A stretch of 55,741 bases of DNA from Nonomuraea sediminis (GCF_018531495.1 NZ_JAHDTI010000008.1:1-55741), one strand, 5' to 3'. Positions 1-8,339 are shown, numbered from the stretch's first letter. Translations and numbers: made by a program. Notes: generated from the letters alone by a model not told the origin.

Positions 1-677
1 CCGATGGCGTAGGTGTGGCGGCCGAACCGGGTCTTGGCCAGGACGAGGCCGGCGAGCACCGCGGTCGCGACCGCGATCCACACCGGCAGCGGCAGTCCGA
101 GAACTTGCTTCATGCCCAGGTCGGTCACCATCTGCGGCGGCAGGCCGGTGACATCGGTGCCTTTGGTGATGACCTGCGCGAGGCCCAGCGCCATGCCCAG
201 GGTTCCCAGGGTGATGATGAACGACGGGATCTTCAGCCGGGTGACCAGCACTCCGTTGAGCAGACCCCACGCCGCGCCGACCAGGATACTGACGGCGGTG
301 CCTACGAGGATCGCCACGGTGGCGTGCGGGTAGTGCCGCTCGGGTGCACCGGCCATTGCGACGATCACCTTGGCGGCGATCACTTCGCTGAACACCAGCA
401 CCGAGCCGATCGATAGGTCCAGCTGCCCGCCGATGATCAGGAAGGCCGTGCCGACCGCCAGCATCATCGTGCCGGAGGCATTGAAGGCGATGTTGCGGAA
501 GTTGTCGGCGGCGAAGAACGTGGTTCCGGCCATCACGGAGAAGAACACCACGAGCACGATCAGGGCCAGGAAGACCCAGCTGCCGGTCAGGGCGCCGGCG
601 GCGCGGCGCGTCCGCGCCCCCGCGCCTGCGGGGCCGGGTCCCGATGGTGTGGTGGCGGTCGTGATGAGCGGGGTCAT
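1..677 (-). CDS. Sugar ABC transporter permease, RbsC type (C-terminus cut by window edge)
   Basis: Membrane channel subunit of a ribose/fructose-class sugar importer. Read leftward from an ATG at 675-677, it gives a short basic cytoplasmic tail, then hydrophobic segments with family-typical stretches: SGTMMLAVGTAFLIIGGQLDLS, GAAWGLLNGVLVTRLKIPSF and IITLGTLGMALG, then TRFGRHTYAIG at the edge. The GGxxDLS motif and the NG-hinge are hallmarks of the RbsC/XylH permease family (family knowledge). Its ATG overlaps the TGA of the upstream ATPase by four bases, so the two are translationally coupled. The last part, normally about 100 residues, lies outside the window, and so does any solute-binding partner. 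The substrate is unknown; the sugar-acid genes transcribed in the other direction are the best hint. Confidence 0.9.
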   Translation of the reverse strand, partial: MTPLITTATTPSGPGPAGAGARTRRAAGALTGSWVFLALIVLVVFFSVMAGTTFFAADNFRNIAFNASGTMMLAVGTAFLIIGGQLDLSIGSVLVFSEVIAAKVIVAMAGAPERHYPHATVAILVGTAVSILVGAAWGLLNGVLVTRLKIPSFIITLGTLGMALGLAQVITKGTDVTGLPPQMVTDLGMKQVLGLPLPVWIAVATAVLAGLVLAKTRFGRHTYAI

Positions 678-1501
678 GGCTGGTTCCCTTGCGGACGATG
701 GGCGGATCCGGTCTCGGCGCCAGTGATGGCGGCGACGATCGCGTCGTGGGAGGTGGACTTCGGCGACAGCGTCGCGGCGTTGGCCCCGAGACGGAGCACG
801 ACGATGCGATCGGCGACGTCGACCACGAAGGGCACGCTGTGGCTGATCACGATGACCGCGATGCCCCGGTCCCGGGTCCGCTTGATCAGCTGCGCCACCT
901 GCTCGGTCTGCACAAGGCCGAGGGCCGCCGTGGGCTCGTCCATGATGATCAGCTCCCGGGCCCACATCCCGGCCCGGGCGATGGCGACACTCTGCCGCTG
1001 ACCGCCGGAGAACATTCGGACCGGGGCGCGGTAGTCGGGAACCCGCGCACCCAGGGTGCGCAGGTGCTCCTCGGCCTCGGCCTGCATGCGCTTGACGTCC
1101 AGGACGCCGAGCTTGCCGAGCAGCCCGGGGCGGTGGTGCTCGCGGCCCAGGAACAGGTTCGCGGGCGCCGATAGATCGTCGGCGAGCGCGAGGTCCTGGT
1201 ACACGGTCTCGATGCCGGCGGCGCGCGCCTCGGAGGGCGACGCGAAGTGCGCCCGCTCGCCGCGCACGCGCAGCTCGCCGGCATCCGGCGCGAGTGCCCC
1301 GGACAGGATCTTGATGAGGGTGGACTTGCCGGCGCCGTTGTCGCCCATCAGGGCCACGACTTCGCCGGGCGCCACCTCGAGGGACACGTCGGTGAGAGCC
1401 GTGACGTGCCCGAAGTGCTTGGAGATCCCGACGGCCGACAGCACCGGCGCCTGTGCGCCATGCGCTCGATCCTGTATCGGGTTCGCTTGATGAGTAGGCA
1501 C
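674..1501 (-). CDS. Sugar ABC transporter ATP-binding protein, FrcA type
   Basis: ATPase that powers sugar uptake with the adjacent RbsC-type permease on the inner face of the membrane. One nucleotide-binding domain is present: Walker A GDNGAGKST, Q-loop in ETVYQDLAL, signature SGGQRQ, Walker B ELIIMDEPTAALG and the switch histidine in VIVISHS. Length (about 275 residues) is that of single-domain FrcA-like ATPases, not the double-domain RbsA/XylG. I chose GTG 1501 because a GAGAGAGGAA ribosome site lies just upstream; an in-frame ATG at 1552 would add 17 residues of low-quality sequence. The gene diverges from the GntR gene, and the palindromic operator at 1593-1622 lies between them, so both are probably controlled by that regulator (inference). 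Confidence 0.9.
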   Translation of the reverse strand: MPTHQANPIQDRAHGAQAPVLSAVGISKHFGHVTALTDVSLEVAPGEVVALMGDNGAGKSTLIKILSGALAPDAGELRVRGERAHFASPSEARAAGIETVYQDLALADDLSAPANLFLGREHHRPGLLGKLGVLDVKRMQAEAEEHLRTLGARVPDYRAPVRMFSGGQRQSVAIARAGMWARELIIMDEPTAALGLVQTEQVAQLIKRTRDRGIAVIVISHSVPFVVDVADRIVVLRLGANAATLSPKSTSHDAIVAAITGAETGSAHRPQGNQP

Positions 1502-1592
1502 GAGATTCCTCTCTCGGCTCCAACCCCACATGCGGTGTGAGGTCTGATGCATCTGCCGGTAATGCGGATGACCTCCTGTTGTAATCTAGGAT

Positions 1593-1622
1593 CCTTGCAT
1601 ACAAGTATTTTGGTATGCAAGG
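1593..1622. promoter_or_regulatory. GntR operator: perfect 10-bp inverted repeat
   Basis: CCTTGCATAC at 1593-1602 is the exact reverse complement of GTATGCAAGG at 1613-1622, with a 10-base spacer. It sits between the divergent transporter ATPase and GntR genes, which is where an autoregulator would bind. The 12-base part TGCATACAAGTA recurs at 7375-7386 ahead of the second GntR gene, which supports a shared binding site. An ATG at 1615 lies inside the repeat and is therefore an unlikely start. Confidence 0.75.
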
Positions 1623-1632
1623 ATTCGTTTTC

Positions 1633-2352
1633 GTGAGAACCGATCGAAACCACGCAAGTGCGTTCGGTGCGCTGGCGTCCGTGGGCCGGACCCGGGTGCG
1701 TCAGCGCACCTCGGACCGTGTGTACGAGGAGCTCGCCGCGGCGATCCGCGATCTGCGGATCCCGCCGGGCGCCTCGCTGTCCGAGACCGATCTGGCCGAC
1801 CAGTTGCACGTCAGCCGCACTCCGTTGCGCGAGGCGATCGCCCGGCTGGTCGACTCTGGGCTGGTCTCGGTGGTCCCGCAGGTCGGGACCCGGGTCGAGC
1901 TGATCCGGCTGGAAAGTGTCGAACAGGCCCGCTTCGTGCGGGAGAGCCTGGAGACCGCGGCATTCGGCGCGGCGTGCGAGAAGCCGGAGCGCGACGTTGC
2001 ACCGCTTCGCGAGCTACTGGCGCGGCAGGCCGACGCCTGCGAGGCACACGACCTCGCGGCCTTCTTCGCCGCCGACGAGGCACTGCACGAGCAGATATTC
2101 GCGCTCAGCGGTCATCAGGCCGCGTGGCACATGATGCAGCCGGTCAAGATACACCTGGACCGGCTGCGGAGGCTCAGCCTGCCGGAGCCGGAGACAGTGC
2201 GCGGCCTGATCGCGGAGCACACGGCGATCGTCGACGCGCTCGAGGCCGGAGACTCCGAAGGCGGGCGCGCGCACATCCGTGCCCACGCCCGGCGGGCTTT
2301 GGAGAACGGCCCCGTGCTGCGGGCCAAGCACCCGGGGTACTTCGGCACATGA
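1633..2352 (+). CDS. GntR family regulator, FadR/FCD subgroup (copy 1)
   Basis: DNA-binding repressor or activator that probably senses an intermediate of the sugar-acid pathway. Residues about 22-90 form the winged helix (SDRVYEELAAAIRD, SETDLADQLHVSRTPLREAIARL, GLVSVVPQVGTRV); the rest is an all-helical FCD ligand domain whose metal-binding histidines are plausible in DEALHEQIFAL and AEHTAIVDAL. I prefer GTG 1633 to ATG 1615: it leaves the operator upstream, gives 239 residues exactly like the paralogue at 7411-8130, and makes the two N-termini align without gaps. The stop overlaps the ATG of the kinase gene (ATGA), so it heads the catabolic operon. Confidence 0.9.
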   Translation: MRTDRNHASAFGALASVGRTRVRQRTSDRVYEELAAAIRDLRIPPGASLSETDLADQLHVSRTPLREAIARLVDSGLVSVVPQVGTRVELIRLESVEQARFVRESLETAAFGAACEKPERDVAPLRELLARQADACEAHDLAAFFAADEALHEQIFALSGHQAAWHMMQPVKIHLDRLRRLSLPEPETVRGLIAEHTAIVDALEAGDSEGGRAHIRAHARRALENGPVLRAKHPGYFGT

Positions 2353-3368
2353 CCGCGGGCGATATATACGAAGAGCCGGAGCAGGAGCTCGATGTGGTCG
2401 AGTACCTGTACCTCCGCGAACTGCTCGCCCGCCCGCGGGTGACCCGGCTGTCCGGCGGCATCTCGGCCGAGACGCTCCTGGTCGAGTCCGGATCCGTCCG
2501 GCTGGTCGTCAAACGGGCGCTGCCGCGCCTCCTGGTCGCCGCCGAGTGGACGGCGAAGCCGGAGCGCGCGCAGACCGAAGCGGCCGCGATCGAGGCCCTG
2601 CACCGGCTGACCCCGGATCAGACCCCTGAGCTGCGCGCCGTCGACGCGCGGCGGCACACCGTCGTGATGACCGCCGCCCCGGCCGACTGGGTGCCCTGGA
2701 AGGCGGTCCTGTTCGGCGACGAGCCCGACCCGACGGCGGGGATGTCGCCGACCGCGGCGGCCCTGGGTGCCGTCCTCGGCACCTGGCACAGTCGGACCTG
2801 GGGCGACGAGCACGTCCGCGCCCGTTTCGCCGACTACGAGGCGTTCGACCAGCTGCGGATCACCCCGTTCCACCGCGCGGTGGCCGCGGCTCATCCGAGG
2901 GCCGCCGCCGTCGTCGACGAGCTCGGCGAGGACCTACTCGCCAGCCGCGACTGCCTCGTCCACGGTGACTTCTCCCCGAAGAACATCCTGGTCGGACCGG
3001 ACGGGCTGATGGTGCTTGACTTCGAGGTGGCCCACGTCGGCGCGGCGGTCTTCGACGTGGCCTTCCTGCAGTGCCACCTGATCCTCAAGGCCCTGAACGC
3101 TCCGGCGCGCGCCGACCGGTTCGCCGACGCGGCCGCGGCCTTCCTCGGCGCCTATGAAAGCGCCTGCCCACAGTCCCGGCAGGCGACCACGGAGCGGTTG
3201 AGCCGGCACGTCGCCTGCCTGCTGCTCGCTCGCGTGGACGGCATGTCCCCGGTGGGCTACCTGTCGCCCGGCACGGCCGGGGTCGTCCGACGGATCGCGC
3301 TCGCGGTACTCGGACAGCGCGAGCCGTCGATCACAGAACTCTGGAACTACGTGAAAGAGGCGTCTTGA
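2349..3368 (+). CDS. Aminoglycoside-phosphotransferase-fold small-molecule kinase
   Basis: Kinase-like protein of 339 residues. The catalytic loop CLVHGDFSPKNILV lies near residue 205 (HGD with the metal-binding N), followed by the second metal motif VLDFE, as in the APH/choline kinase/methylthioribose kinase fold. The N-lobe has a plausible ATP lysine in RLVVKRAL. Antibiotic resistance is unlikely: it starts inside the GntR stop codon (ATGA) and its own stop overlaps the TTG start of the enolase homologue, placing it inside a sugar-acid operon. A kinase feeding a phosphate-dependent enolase homologue is a reasonable inference; the substrate is unknown. Confidence 0.85.
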   Translation: MTAGDIYEEPEQELDVVEYLYLRELLARPRVTRLSGGISAETLLVESGSVRLVVKRALPRLLVAAEWTAKPERAQTEAAAIEALHRLTPDQTPELRAVDARRHTVVMTAAPADWVPWKAVLFGDEPDPTAGMSPTAAALGAVLGTWHSRTWGDEHVRARFADYEAFDQLRITPFHRAVAAAHPRAAAVVDELGEDLLASRDCLVHGDFSPKNILVGPDGLMVLDFEVAHVGAAVFDVAFLQCHLILKALNAPARADRFADAAAAFLGAYESACPQSRQATTERLSRHVACLLLARVDGMSPVGYLSPGTAGVVRRIALAVLGQREPSITELWNYVKEAS

Positions 3369-4651
3369 CAGCCGTCGAGAAGATCCAAGCGTGGGAGGCC
3401 CTCGACTCCCGCGGCCGCCCGACCGTTGCGGCCCGTGTCGTGCTCGACGATGGGTCCGAGGGCGTCGCCACGGTCCCGTCTGGAGCGTCTGCGGGGTCCC
3501 ACGAAGCACACGAACTGCGTGATGGCGGCTCCCGCTATGCGGGCCGAGGGGTGCGCACGGCGGTCGCGAACATTACGGCCGTGCTCGCCCCACGCGTGGT
3601 CGGGCTCGAACCCGCCGAGGTCGACGCGGCTTTGGCCGCGGCGGACTCGTCCGCCTCCTTCACGACCGTCGGGGCCAATGCCGTGCTCGCCGTGTCGCTG
3701 GCTGTGCACCGCGCCGCCGCCGCAGCGCACGGCCGGTCCCTGGCCCGCTACCTCGCCGGCGACGACGGTCCGCTCCTGCTGCCGATGCCGATGGTCAACA
3801 TCCTGTCCGGGGGAGCACACGCTGGTGGAGCGCTCGACATCCAGGACTTCCTGGCCATCCCCGTGGGCGCCGCGAGCTTTGCCGAGGCCATCGAATGGTC
3901 CGGCGCAGTCCGTGACACCGCGACCCGCATCGCTCTGGCCCGCGGCTACGGGCAAGCGGTCCTGGTGGCCGATGAGGGAGGGCTGGGACTGCCTCTGGAG
4001 ACCAACCACGCCGCCCTGGAACTGCTCATCGACGCGATCGAGGCCGCCGGCTACACCCCCGGCGCGCAGGTCGCCATCGCCATCGATGTGGCCGCTACGC
4101 AGTTCCTGCGCGACGGCCGCTACAGATTCGCGCGCGAGGACCGCGACCTGACCTCCGAGCAACTCGTCGCAGAGGTCGGCGACTGGTGCGACCGCTTCCC
4201 GATCGTCTCGGTCGAGGATGTGCTGGCCGAGGACGACTGGGACGGCTGGCGGTACGCCACCGAGGTCCTCGGCCCGCGCGTCGAACTCGTCGGAGACGAC
4301 CTGTTCGTCACCTCTCCGCGGCTACTGGGCCGCGGGATCGGGGACGGCGTCGCCAACTCGGTGCTGGTGAAGGTCAACCAGAACGGCCTGGTCTCCGGCG
4401 CGACCGACGTGATCGCCCTGGCCCGCTCGGCGGGCTACCGGACCGTCGTCTCCGCCCGATCCGGCGAGACCGAGGACTCCTGGTTGTCGGACCTGTCCGT
4501 CGGCTGGCGCGCCGGACAGATCAAGGTCGGGTCCACTCATCGCTCCGAGCGCACTGCCAAATGGAACCGGTTGCTGGAGCTGGAGGCGTGCGAGGACACC
4601 GTGTTCGCGGGGCCATGGCCGGACGGTCGGCCCGTAAAGGAGACAGCATGA
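3365..4651 (+). CDS. Divergent enolase (phosphopyruvate hydratase) homologue
   Basis: A 428-residue full-length enolase-fold protein aligning throughout with glycolytic enolase (ALDSRGRPT, SGASAGSHEAHELRDG, VADEGGLGLP, LVGDDLFVT, VKVNQNG, RSGETED, GQIKVGS). Metal ligands D241, E284 and D311, the general base K336, E204 and K387 are kept. Two active-site positions near the leaving hydroxyl of 2-phosphoglycerate differ: the glutamate of the IQEF motif is Asp161 and the histidine of SHRSGE is Ala364. The start is TTG, overlapping the kinase stop. Location in a catabolic operon rather than a glycolytic locus, together with the altered pocket, suggests a phosphorylated sugar acid rather than 2-phosphoglycerate (inference). 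Housekeeping enolase is the alternative and seems less likely. Confidence 0.85.
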   Translation: MTAVEKIQAWEALDSRGRPTVAARVVLDDGSEGVATVPSGASAGSHEAHELRDGGSRYAGRGVRTAVANITAVLAPRVVGLEPAEVDAALAAADSSASFTTVGANAVLAVSLAVHRAAAAAHGRSLARYLAGDDGPLLLPMPMVNILSGGAHAGGALDIQDFLAIPVGAASFAEAIEWSGAVRDTATRIALARGYGQAVLVADEGGLGLPLETNHAALELLIDAIEAAGYTPGAQVAIAIDVAATQFLRDGRYRFAREDRDLTSEQLVAEVGDWCDRFPIVSVEDVLAEDDWDGWRYATEVLGPRVELVGDDLFVTSPRLLGRGIGDGVANSVLVKVNQNGLVSGATDVIALARSAGYRTVVSARSGETEDSWLSDLSVGWRAGQIKVGSTHRSERTAKWNRLLELEACEDTVFAGPWPDGRPVKETA

Positions 4652-5382
4652 ACAGATTCACCGGACAGACCGTGATCGTCACCGGCGCCGGGTCGGGCAT
4701 CGGCTACGAGATGTCGCAGCGGTTCCTCGCCGAGGGAGCCGCTGTCTTCGCGGCCGATCTCGACCCCGTCGGCGTCCCCGATGGCGCTGTGGGCGTTCAG
4801 ACCGACGTCACCGAGCCCGAGTCGGTGTCGGCGCTGATCGACTTGGCGGTCCGGCAGACCGGGCGGCTCGACGTGCTGTGCAACAACGCCGGCGCCTCGT
4901 CCACCACGGACCCGGTGGCCTGCACTCCCGAAGAATGGGACCGGGTCTTCGCCGTCAACGCCCGCGGCGTGTTCCTCGGCACCAAGTACGCCCTGCCCAC
5001 CATGCTCGCCCAAGGCCGCGGCGTGATCGTCAACACCGCCTCGGCGGCAGGGCTCGTCGGCCTGAAGGACCGCGCCGCGTATTGCGCCAGCAAAGGCGCC
5101 GTCATCGCGTTCACCAAGCAGGTCGCCGTGCAATACGCCGGAACCGGCGTGCGCTGCAACGCGGTCTGTCCTGGCACTGTCGACTCGCCGTGGGTGGGCC
5201 GCCTGCTGGCCGCCGCCGCCGACCCAGAGCAGGCGCGCGCCGGGCTGGTCGCGCGCCAGCCGATGGGCCGGCTCGGACAGCCGGGGGAGATCGCCGACGC
5301 CGCACTGTACCTGGCCTCCGACGCAGCCGCCTTCATCACCGGCACCGAACTGGTCATCGACGGCGGATTGCTCGCCGGCTGA
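4648..5382 (+). CDS. Short-chain dehydrogenase/reductase, possibly 2-keto-3-deoxy-sugar-acid dehydrogenase
   Basis: NAD(P)-dependent oxidoreductase of 244 residues, classical SDR. Visible motifs are the Rossmann glycine motif TGAGSGIG (residues 12-19), NNAG, the catalytic YCASK and CPGTVDSPWV, with acidic ADLDP after the second strand favouring NAD. The CPGTVDSPWV signature is common in SDRs that oxidise 2-keto-3-deoxy sugar acids such as 2-keto-3-deoxy-L-fuconate (family knowledge, not proof). ATG overlaps the enolase stop. Immediately downstream is an FAH-fold hydrolase, the usual partner that splits the resulting 2,4-diketo acid. Confidence 0.88.
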   Translation: MNRFTGQTVIVTGAGSGIGYEMSQRFLAEGAAVFAADLDPVGVPDGAVGVQTDVTEPESVSALIDLAVRQTGRLDVLCNNAGASSTTDPVACTPEEWDRVFAVNARGVFLGTKYALPTMLAQGRGVIVNTASAAGLVGLKDRAAYCASKGAVIAFTKQVAVQYAGTGVRCNAVCPGTVDSPWVGRLLAAAADPEQARAGLVARQPMGRLGQPGEIADAALYLASDAAAFITGTELVIDGGLLAG

Positions 5383-5398
5383 CCGAAGAAGGGACTAC

Positions 5399-6247
5399 AT
5401 GCGACTCATGCGACTGGGACCGCCCGGCAGGGAGCTACCGGTCCTGCTCACCGAACAAGGCGACCATTATGACCTCCACGGCGTGACTGCCGACATCGAC
5501 GGCGCCTTCTGGGCCGACGGGGTCGAGCGCGTCCGCGCCGCGCTCGCCTCGGGCGCGCTGCCCCGGATCGATCCGTCCGGACTCCGCGTCGGGCCGCCGA
5601 TCGCCCGTCCGTGCGTGGTGCTGTGCATCGGGATGAACTACGCAGCGCACGCCGCCGAGACCGGAGCAGCGCCGCCGGAGCACCCGGTGATGTTCTACAA
5701 GGCCCCGAACACGGTCGTCGGTCCCGATGACACCGTCCTGCTGCCTCCAGCGTCGGCGAAGACCGACTGGGAGGTCGAGCTCGCGGTTGTGATCGGCAAG
5801 AGAGCCCGCTATCTCGACTCGCCTGCCCGGGCCCTCGATCATGTTGCCGGATACACGATCTCCAACGACGTCTCCGAGCGTGATTTCCAGCTCGCGATCA
5901 GCGGTGGGCAGTGGTCGAAGGGCAAGAGCTGCGAGACGTTCAACCCGCTCGGACCGGTCCTGGTGACCGCCGACGAACTGCCGGACCCGCAGTCCCTGCG
6001 GCTTCGCTCGTGGGTCAACGGCGAGCGGCGTCAGGACTCGACGACCGCCGACATGATCTTCGACGTCGCCACCCTGATCCATCGGCTGAGCCACGTCACG
6101 GTCCTGGAACCCGGCGACGTCATCAACACCGGAACCCCCGAGGGCGTGGCGGTGTCCGGCCGCTTCCCATACCTGGCCGAGGGCGATCTCATCGAGGTCG
6201 AGATTGAACGCATCGGCCGCCAGACGCAGAAAGTGGCTCGCGCATGA
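5399..6247 (+). CDS. Fumarylacetoacetate-hydrolase-family protein, likely 2,4-diketo-3-deoxy sugar-acid hydrolase
   Basis: Metal-dependent C-C bond hydrolase of 282 residues. The core has the substrate-loop IGMNYAAHAAE, the metal-ligand pattern DWEVELAVVIGK (D, E, E), the conserved ISNDVSERDFQ and the C-terminal GDVINTGTPEGVAV. This matches FAH-family enzymes that cleave 2,4-diketo acids to pyruvate and a hydroxy acid. An AAGGG ribosome site precedes ATG 5399; an in-frame ATG at 5408 is possible. The stop overlaps the next start. With the preceding SDR it forms the last two steps of the diketo-hydrolase route; the exact sugar is not determined. Confidence 0.88.
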   Translation: MRLMRLGPPGRELPVLLTEQGDHYDLHGVTADIDGAFWADGVERVRAALASGALPRIDPSGLRVGPPIARPCVVLCIGMNYAAHAAETGAAPPEHPVMFYKAPNTVVGPDDTVLLPPASAKTDWEVELAVVIGKRARYLDSPARALDHVAGYTISNDVSERDFQLAISGGQWSKGKSCETFNPLGPVLVTADELPDPQSLRLRSWVNGERRQDSTTADMIFDVATLIHRLSHVTVLEPGDVINTGTPEGVAVSGRFPYLAEGDLIEVEIERIGRQTQKVARA

Positions 6248-7278
6248 CCATCAGACTCTCCCTGGGACACATCGACGTCTACGACGAGCGGACCGCTGCT
6301 TTCGCCCATCAACTCGGCCTGTCAGGCGTGCAGTTCCACACCCCGAACCTGCTCCCGGGTGAGGACGGCTACTGGAGCCTGGCCGAACTCAAGGCCCTGC
6401 GTCAGCGTTGCGACGCCGACGGCCTGCGGATCGACGGCCTGGAGAACGTTCCGTACTCGCACATCTGGAAGATCCACCGCGGCCTGCCCGGCCGCGACGA
6501 ACAGATCGAGAACTACTGCCGGACCCTGCGGAACATGGCGGCGGTCGGCATCGACCTGCTCGGCTACAACTTCCTGCCTACCTACGTCTGGCGCACCGGC
6601 ATGGCCGAGCCTGGCCGTGGCGGGGCCCTGGTCACCGCCTTCGACCTGGACGCGGCCGCCACCGGCAACGCCCTGGCCTCCTACCGGCTCTCGCCCGCCG
6701 AGCCGCTGACCGAGCCCATCTCGGCCGATCAGATGTGGGCCAATCACCAGTACTTCCTCGACGCCGTCCTCCCGGTCGCCGAGGAGGTCGGGGTGCGGCT
6801 GGCGCTGCACCCGGACGACCCGCCGGTTGACGTGCCGCTCGGCGGCGCCGCCCGGATCTTCACGACTCCGGCGTCGCTGGTCGCGGCGCGCGCCCAAGCC
6901 CGAAACAGCTCGGCCTGGGGCCTCGACTTCTGCCTGGGCACGGTGTCGGAGATGGGCGGGGAAGAGGCGGTCAACGAGGTCATCGACACCCTCGGCTCGG
7001 CGGGGGCGATCTTCTACGTGCACTTCCGCGACGTCCAGGGCACGGTGCCGTCCTTCCGGGAGTGCTTCCTGGGGGAGGGCAACTACAGTCCGGCGCGCGT
7101 CATCCGGCGGCTGAACGACGTCGGCTTCGATGGATTCCTCATCGACGATCACGTTCCGGCCATGATCGGCGATCCGGACACGTGGATGGACATCTCGTCG
7201 GAGGCCTACTGCAGCCGCGGGCGGGCGCACGCGATCGGCTACCTTCAGGGCGTCCTCAACGGGCTCGGGCTCGACTGA
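6244..7278 (+). CDS. Mannonate dehydratase (UxuA)-like TIM-barrel dehydratase
   Basis: A 344-residue TIM-barrel protein with UxuA-type motifs: LALHPDDPP near residue 186, GLDFCLGTVSEMG, VHFRDVQGT with FLGEGN, and FLIDDHVP near the end. UxuA dehydrates D-mannonate to 2-keto-3-deoxygluconate, using Mn held by His/Cys/Asp residues in these motifs (family knowledge). In this operon it could make the 2-keto-3-deoxy acid that the SDR and hydrolase consume. The start overlaps the hydrolase stop. Sequence around the barrel is diverged enough that a related aldonate is as likely as mannonate. Confidence 0.82.
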   Translation: MTIRLSLGHIDVYDERTAAFAHQLGLSGVQFHTPNLLPGEDGYWSLAELKALRQRCDADGLRIDGLENVPYSHIWKIHRGLPGRDEQIENYCRTLRNMAAVGIDLLGYNFLPTYVWRTGMAEPGRGGALVTAFDLDAAATGNALASYRLSPAEPLTEPISADQMWANHQYFLDAVLPVAEEVGVRLALHPDDPPVDVPLGGAARIFTTPASLVAARAQARNSSAWGLDFCLGTVSEMGGEEAVNEVIDTLGSAGAIFYVHFRDVQGTVPSFRECFLGEGNYSPARVIRRLNDVGFDGFLIDDHVPAMIGDPDTWMDISSEAYCSRGRAHAIGYLQGVLNGLGLD

Positions 7279-7375
7279 CGGATCGCGATTGCGCGGGGTT
7301 CCCGAAGACTTCGTGTCACTGACCGGCCGGATTCCTGCGGTGGGTCGGTGATCCGTCAAACCGACCATCTCGGAT

Positions 7376-7397
7376 GCATACAAGTAGCCCAGTGTGA
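7376..7397. promoter_or_regulatory. GntR operator, degenerate second copy
   Basis: GCATAC (7376-7381), 10-base spacer, GTGTGA (7392-7397). The left half and first spacer bases repeat the operator at 1593-1622 (shared TGCATACAAGTA); the right half matches the palindrome at four of six positions. It ends 13 bases before the GTG start, and the 12-base shared part lies 24 bases ahead of it, almost the same spacing as in copy 1. Confidence 0.6.
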
Positions 7398-7410
7398 AAC
7401 CATCGGCGTC

Positions 7411-8130
7411 GTGAAGCCAGTCGACGAACTCACCGACGCCAGCCCCGCACTGGCGTCGGTGGGGCGCGTGCGCAAGCGCGAGCGCATCTCCGACCGGGTC
7501 TATGACGAATTGGCCTCCGCCATCCGTGACATGCGGATCCTCCCCGGCTCCGCCCTGTCCGAGACTGACCTGGCAGAGCGCCTGCAAGTCAGCCGGACTC
7601 CGCTGCGCGAGGCGATCGCACGCCTGGTCGAGACCGGCCTGGTGTCGGTGGTTCCGCAGGTCGGGACCCGGGTTGAGCCGATCCGGCTGCACGATGTCGA
7701 ACAGGCCCGCTTCGTCCGCGAGAGCCTGGAGGCGTCGGCCGCCGAAGCGGTCTGCGCCAGGCCCGAGCGTGACGTCCGCAGGCTGCGCGCGCTCCTCGCC
7801 GAGCAGGAGCGCTGCTTCCAGATCCACGACCTCGACGGCTTCTTCGCCGCCGACGAGGCGCTGCACGAACAAGTCTTCGCACTGGCGGGCTATGTCGGCG
7901 CCTGGCAGTTGATGCAGCCGACGAAGATGCACCTGGACCGCATCAGGCGGCTCAGCCTCCCGGACGAGGCGACGGTCCGCGCCCTGATCGACGAACACGC
8001 CGCGATCGTGGATGCGCTGGAGGCCGGGGACCCACTGGCGGCCCGTGCCCACGTCAAGCGGCACGCGAGCCGAGCGTCGACGGAAGCCCCCGCCCTCATG
8101 GCCAGATATCCCGACTACTTCGCCGACTGA
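7411..8130 (+). CDS. GntR family regulator, FadR/FCD subgroup (copy 2)
   Basis: Close paralogue of the GntR protein at 1633-2352: the same 239-residue length from GTG 7411, with near-identical helix-turn-helix (SETDLAERLQVSRTPLREAIARLVETGLVSVVPQVGTRVEPIRL) and a similar FCD domain (DEALHEQVFAL, DEHAAIVDAL). An ATG at 7348 would add 21 residues that include the operator, so I reject it. It follows the UxuA-like gene by about 130 bases and has its own operator. Two paralogous regulators bracketing the operon suggest two effectors, or mutual control at one operator family (inference). Confidence 0.88.
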   Translation: MKPVDELTDASPALASVGRVRKRERISDRVYDELASAIRDMRILPGSALSETDLAERLQVSRTPLREAIARLVETGLVSVVPQVGTRVEPIRLHDVEQARFVRESLEASAAEAVCARPERDVRRLRALLAEQERCFQIHDLDGFFAADEALHEQVFALAGYVGAWQLMQPTKMHLDRIRRLSLPDEATVRALIDEHAAIVDALEAGDPLAARAHVKRHASRASTEAPALMARYPDYFAD

Positions 8131-8146
8131 CCAGAACTCCGCCGCT

Positions 8147-8163
8147 CCCGCCGTGCCGGCGGG
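8147..8163 (+). terminator. Short GC hairpin after second GntR gene
   Basis: CCCGCCG and CGGCGGG form a perfect 7-bp stem around a TGC loop, 16 bases past the GntR stop. There is no T-run, as is common in actinomycetes. Confidence 0.45.
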
Positions 8164-8339
8164 GACCGCGGCACGTGCGACCGGGACCCGCGACGTGCCT
8201 CGGGCCTGTACCGATCGGAAGCACAACCTCGCTGGTCAGCGCGGCCGGGTACGGGCAGTTCTACTGTCATGGAATGGGTGGGTGAACCTTTCGACCATCT
8301 ATCTGTCGTGCGTCGTCTGTTGTCCGTGCCGACGGTGTT

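Noticed and set aside
2349..3368. Aminoglycoside resistance gene
   Set aside because: The fold fits, but tight coupling to sugar-acid genes on both sides argues for a metabolic kinase.
6322..8226. A 634-codon open frame antisense to the UxuA-like and GntR genes
   Set aside because: It spans two well-supported genes on the other strand and shows no domain.
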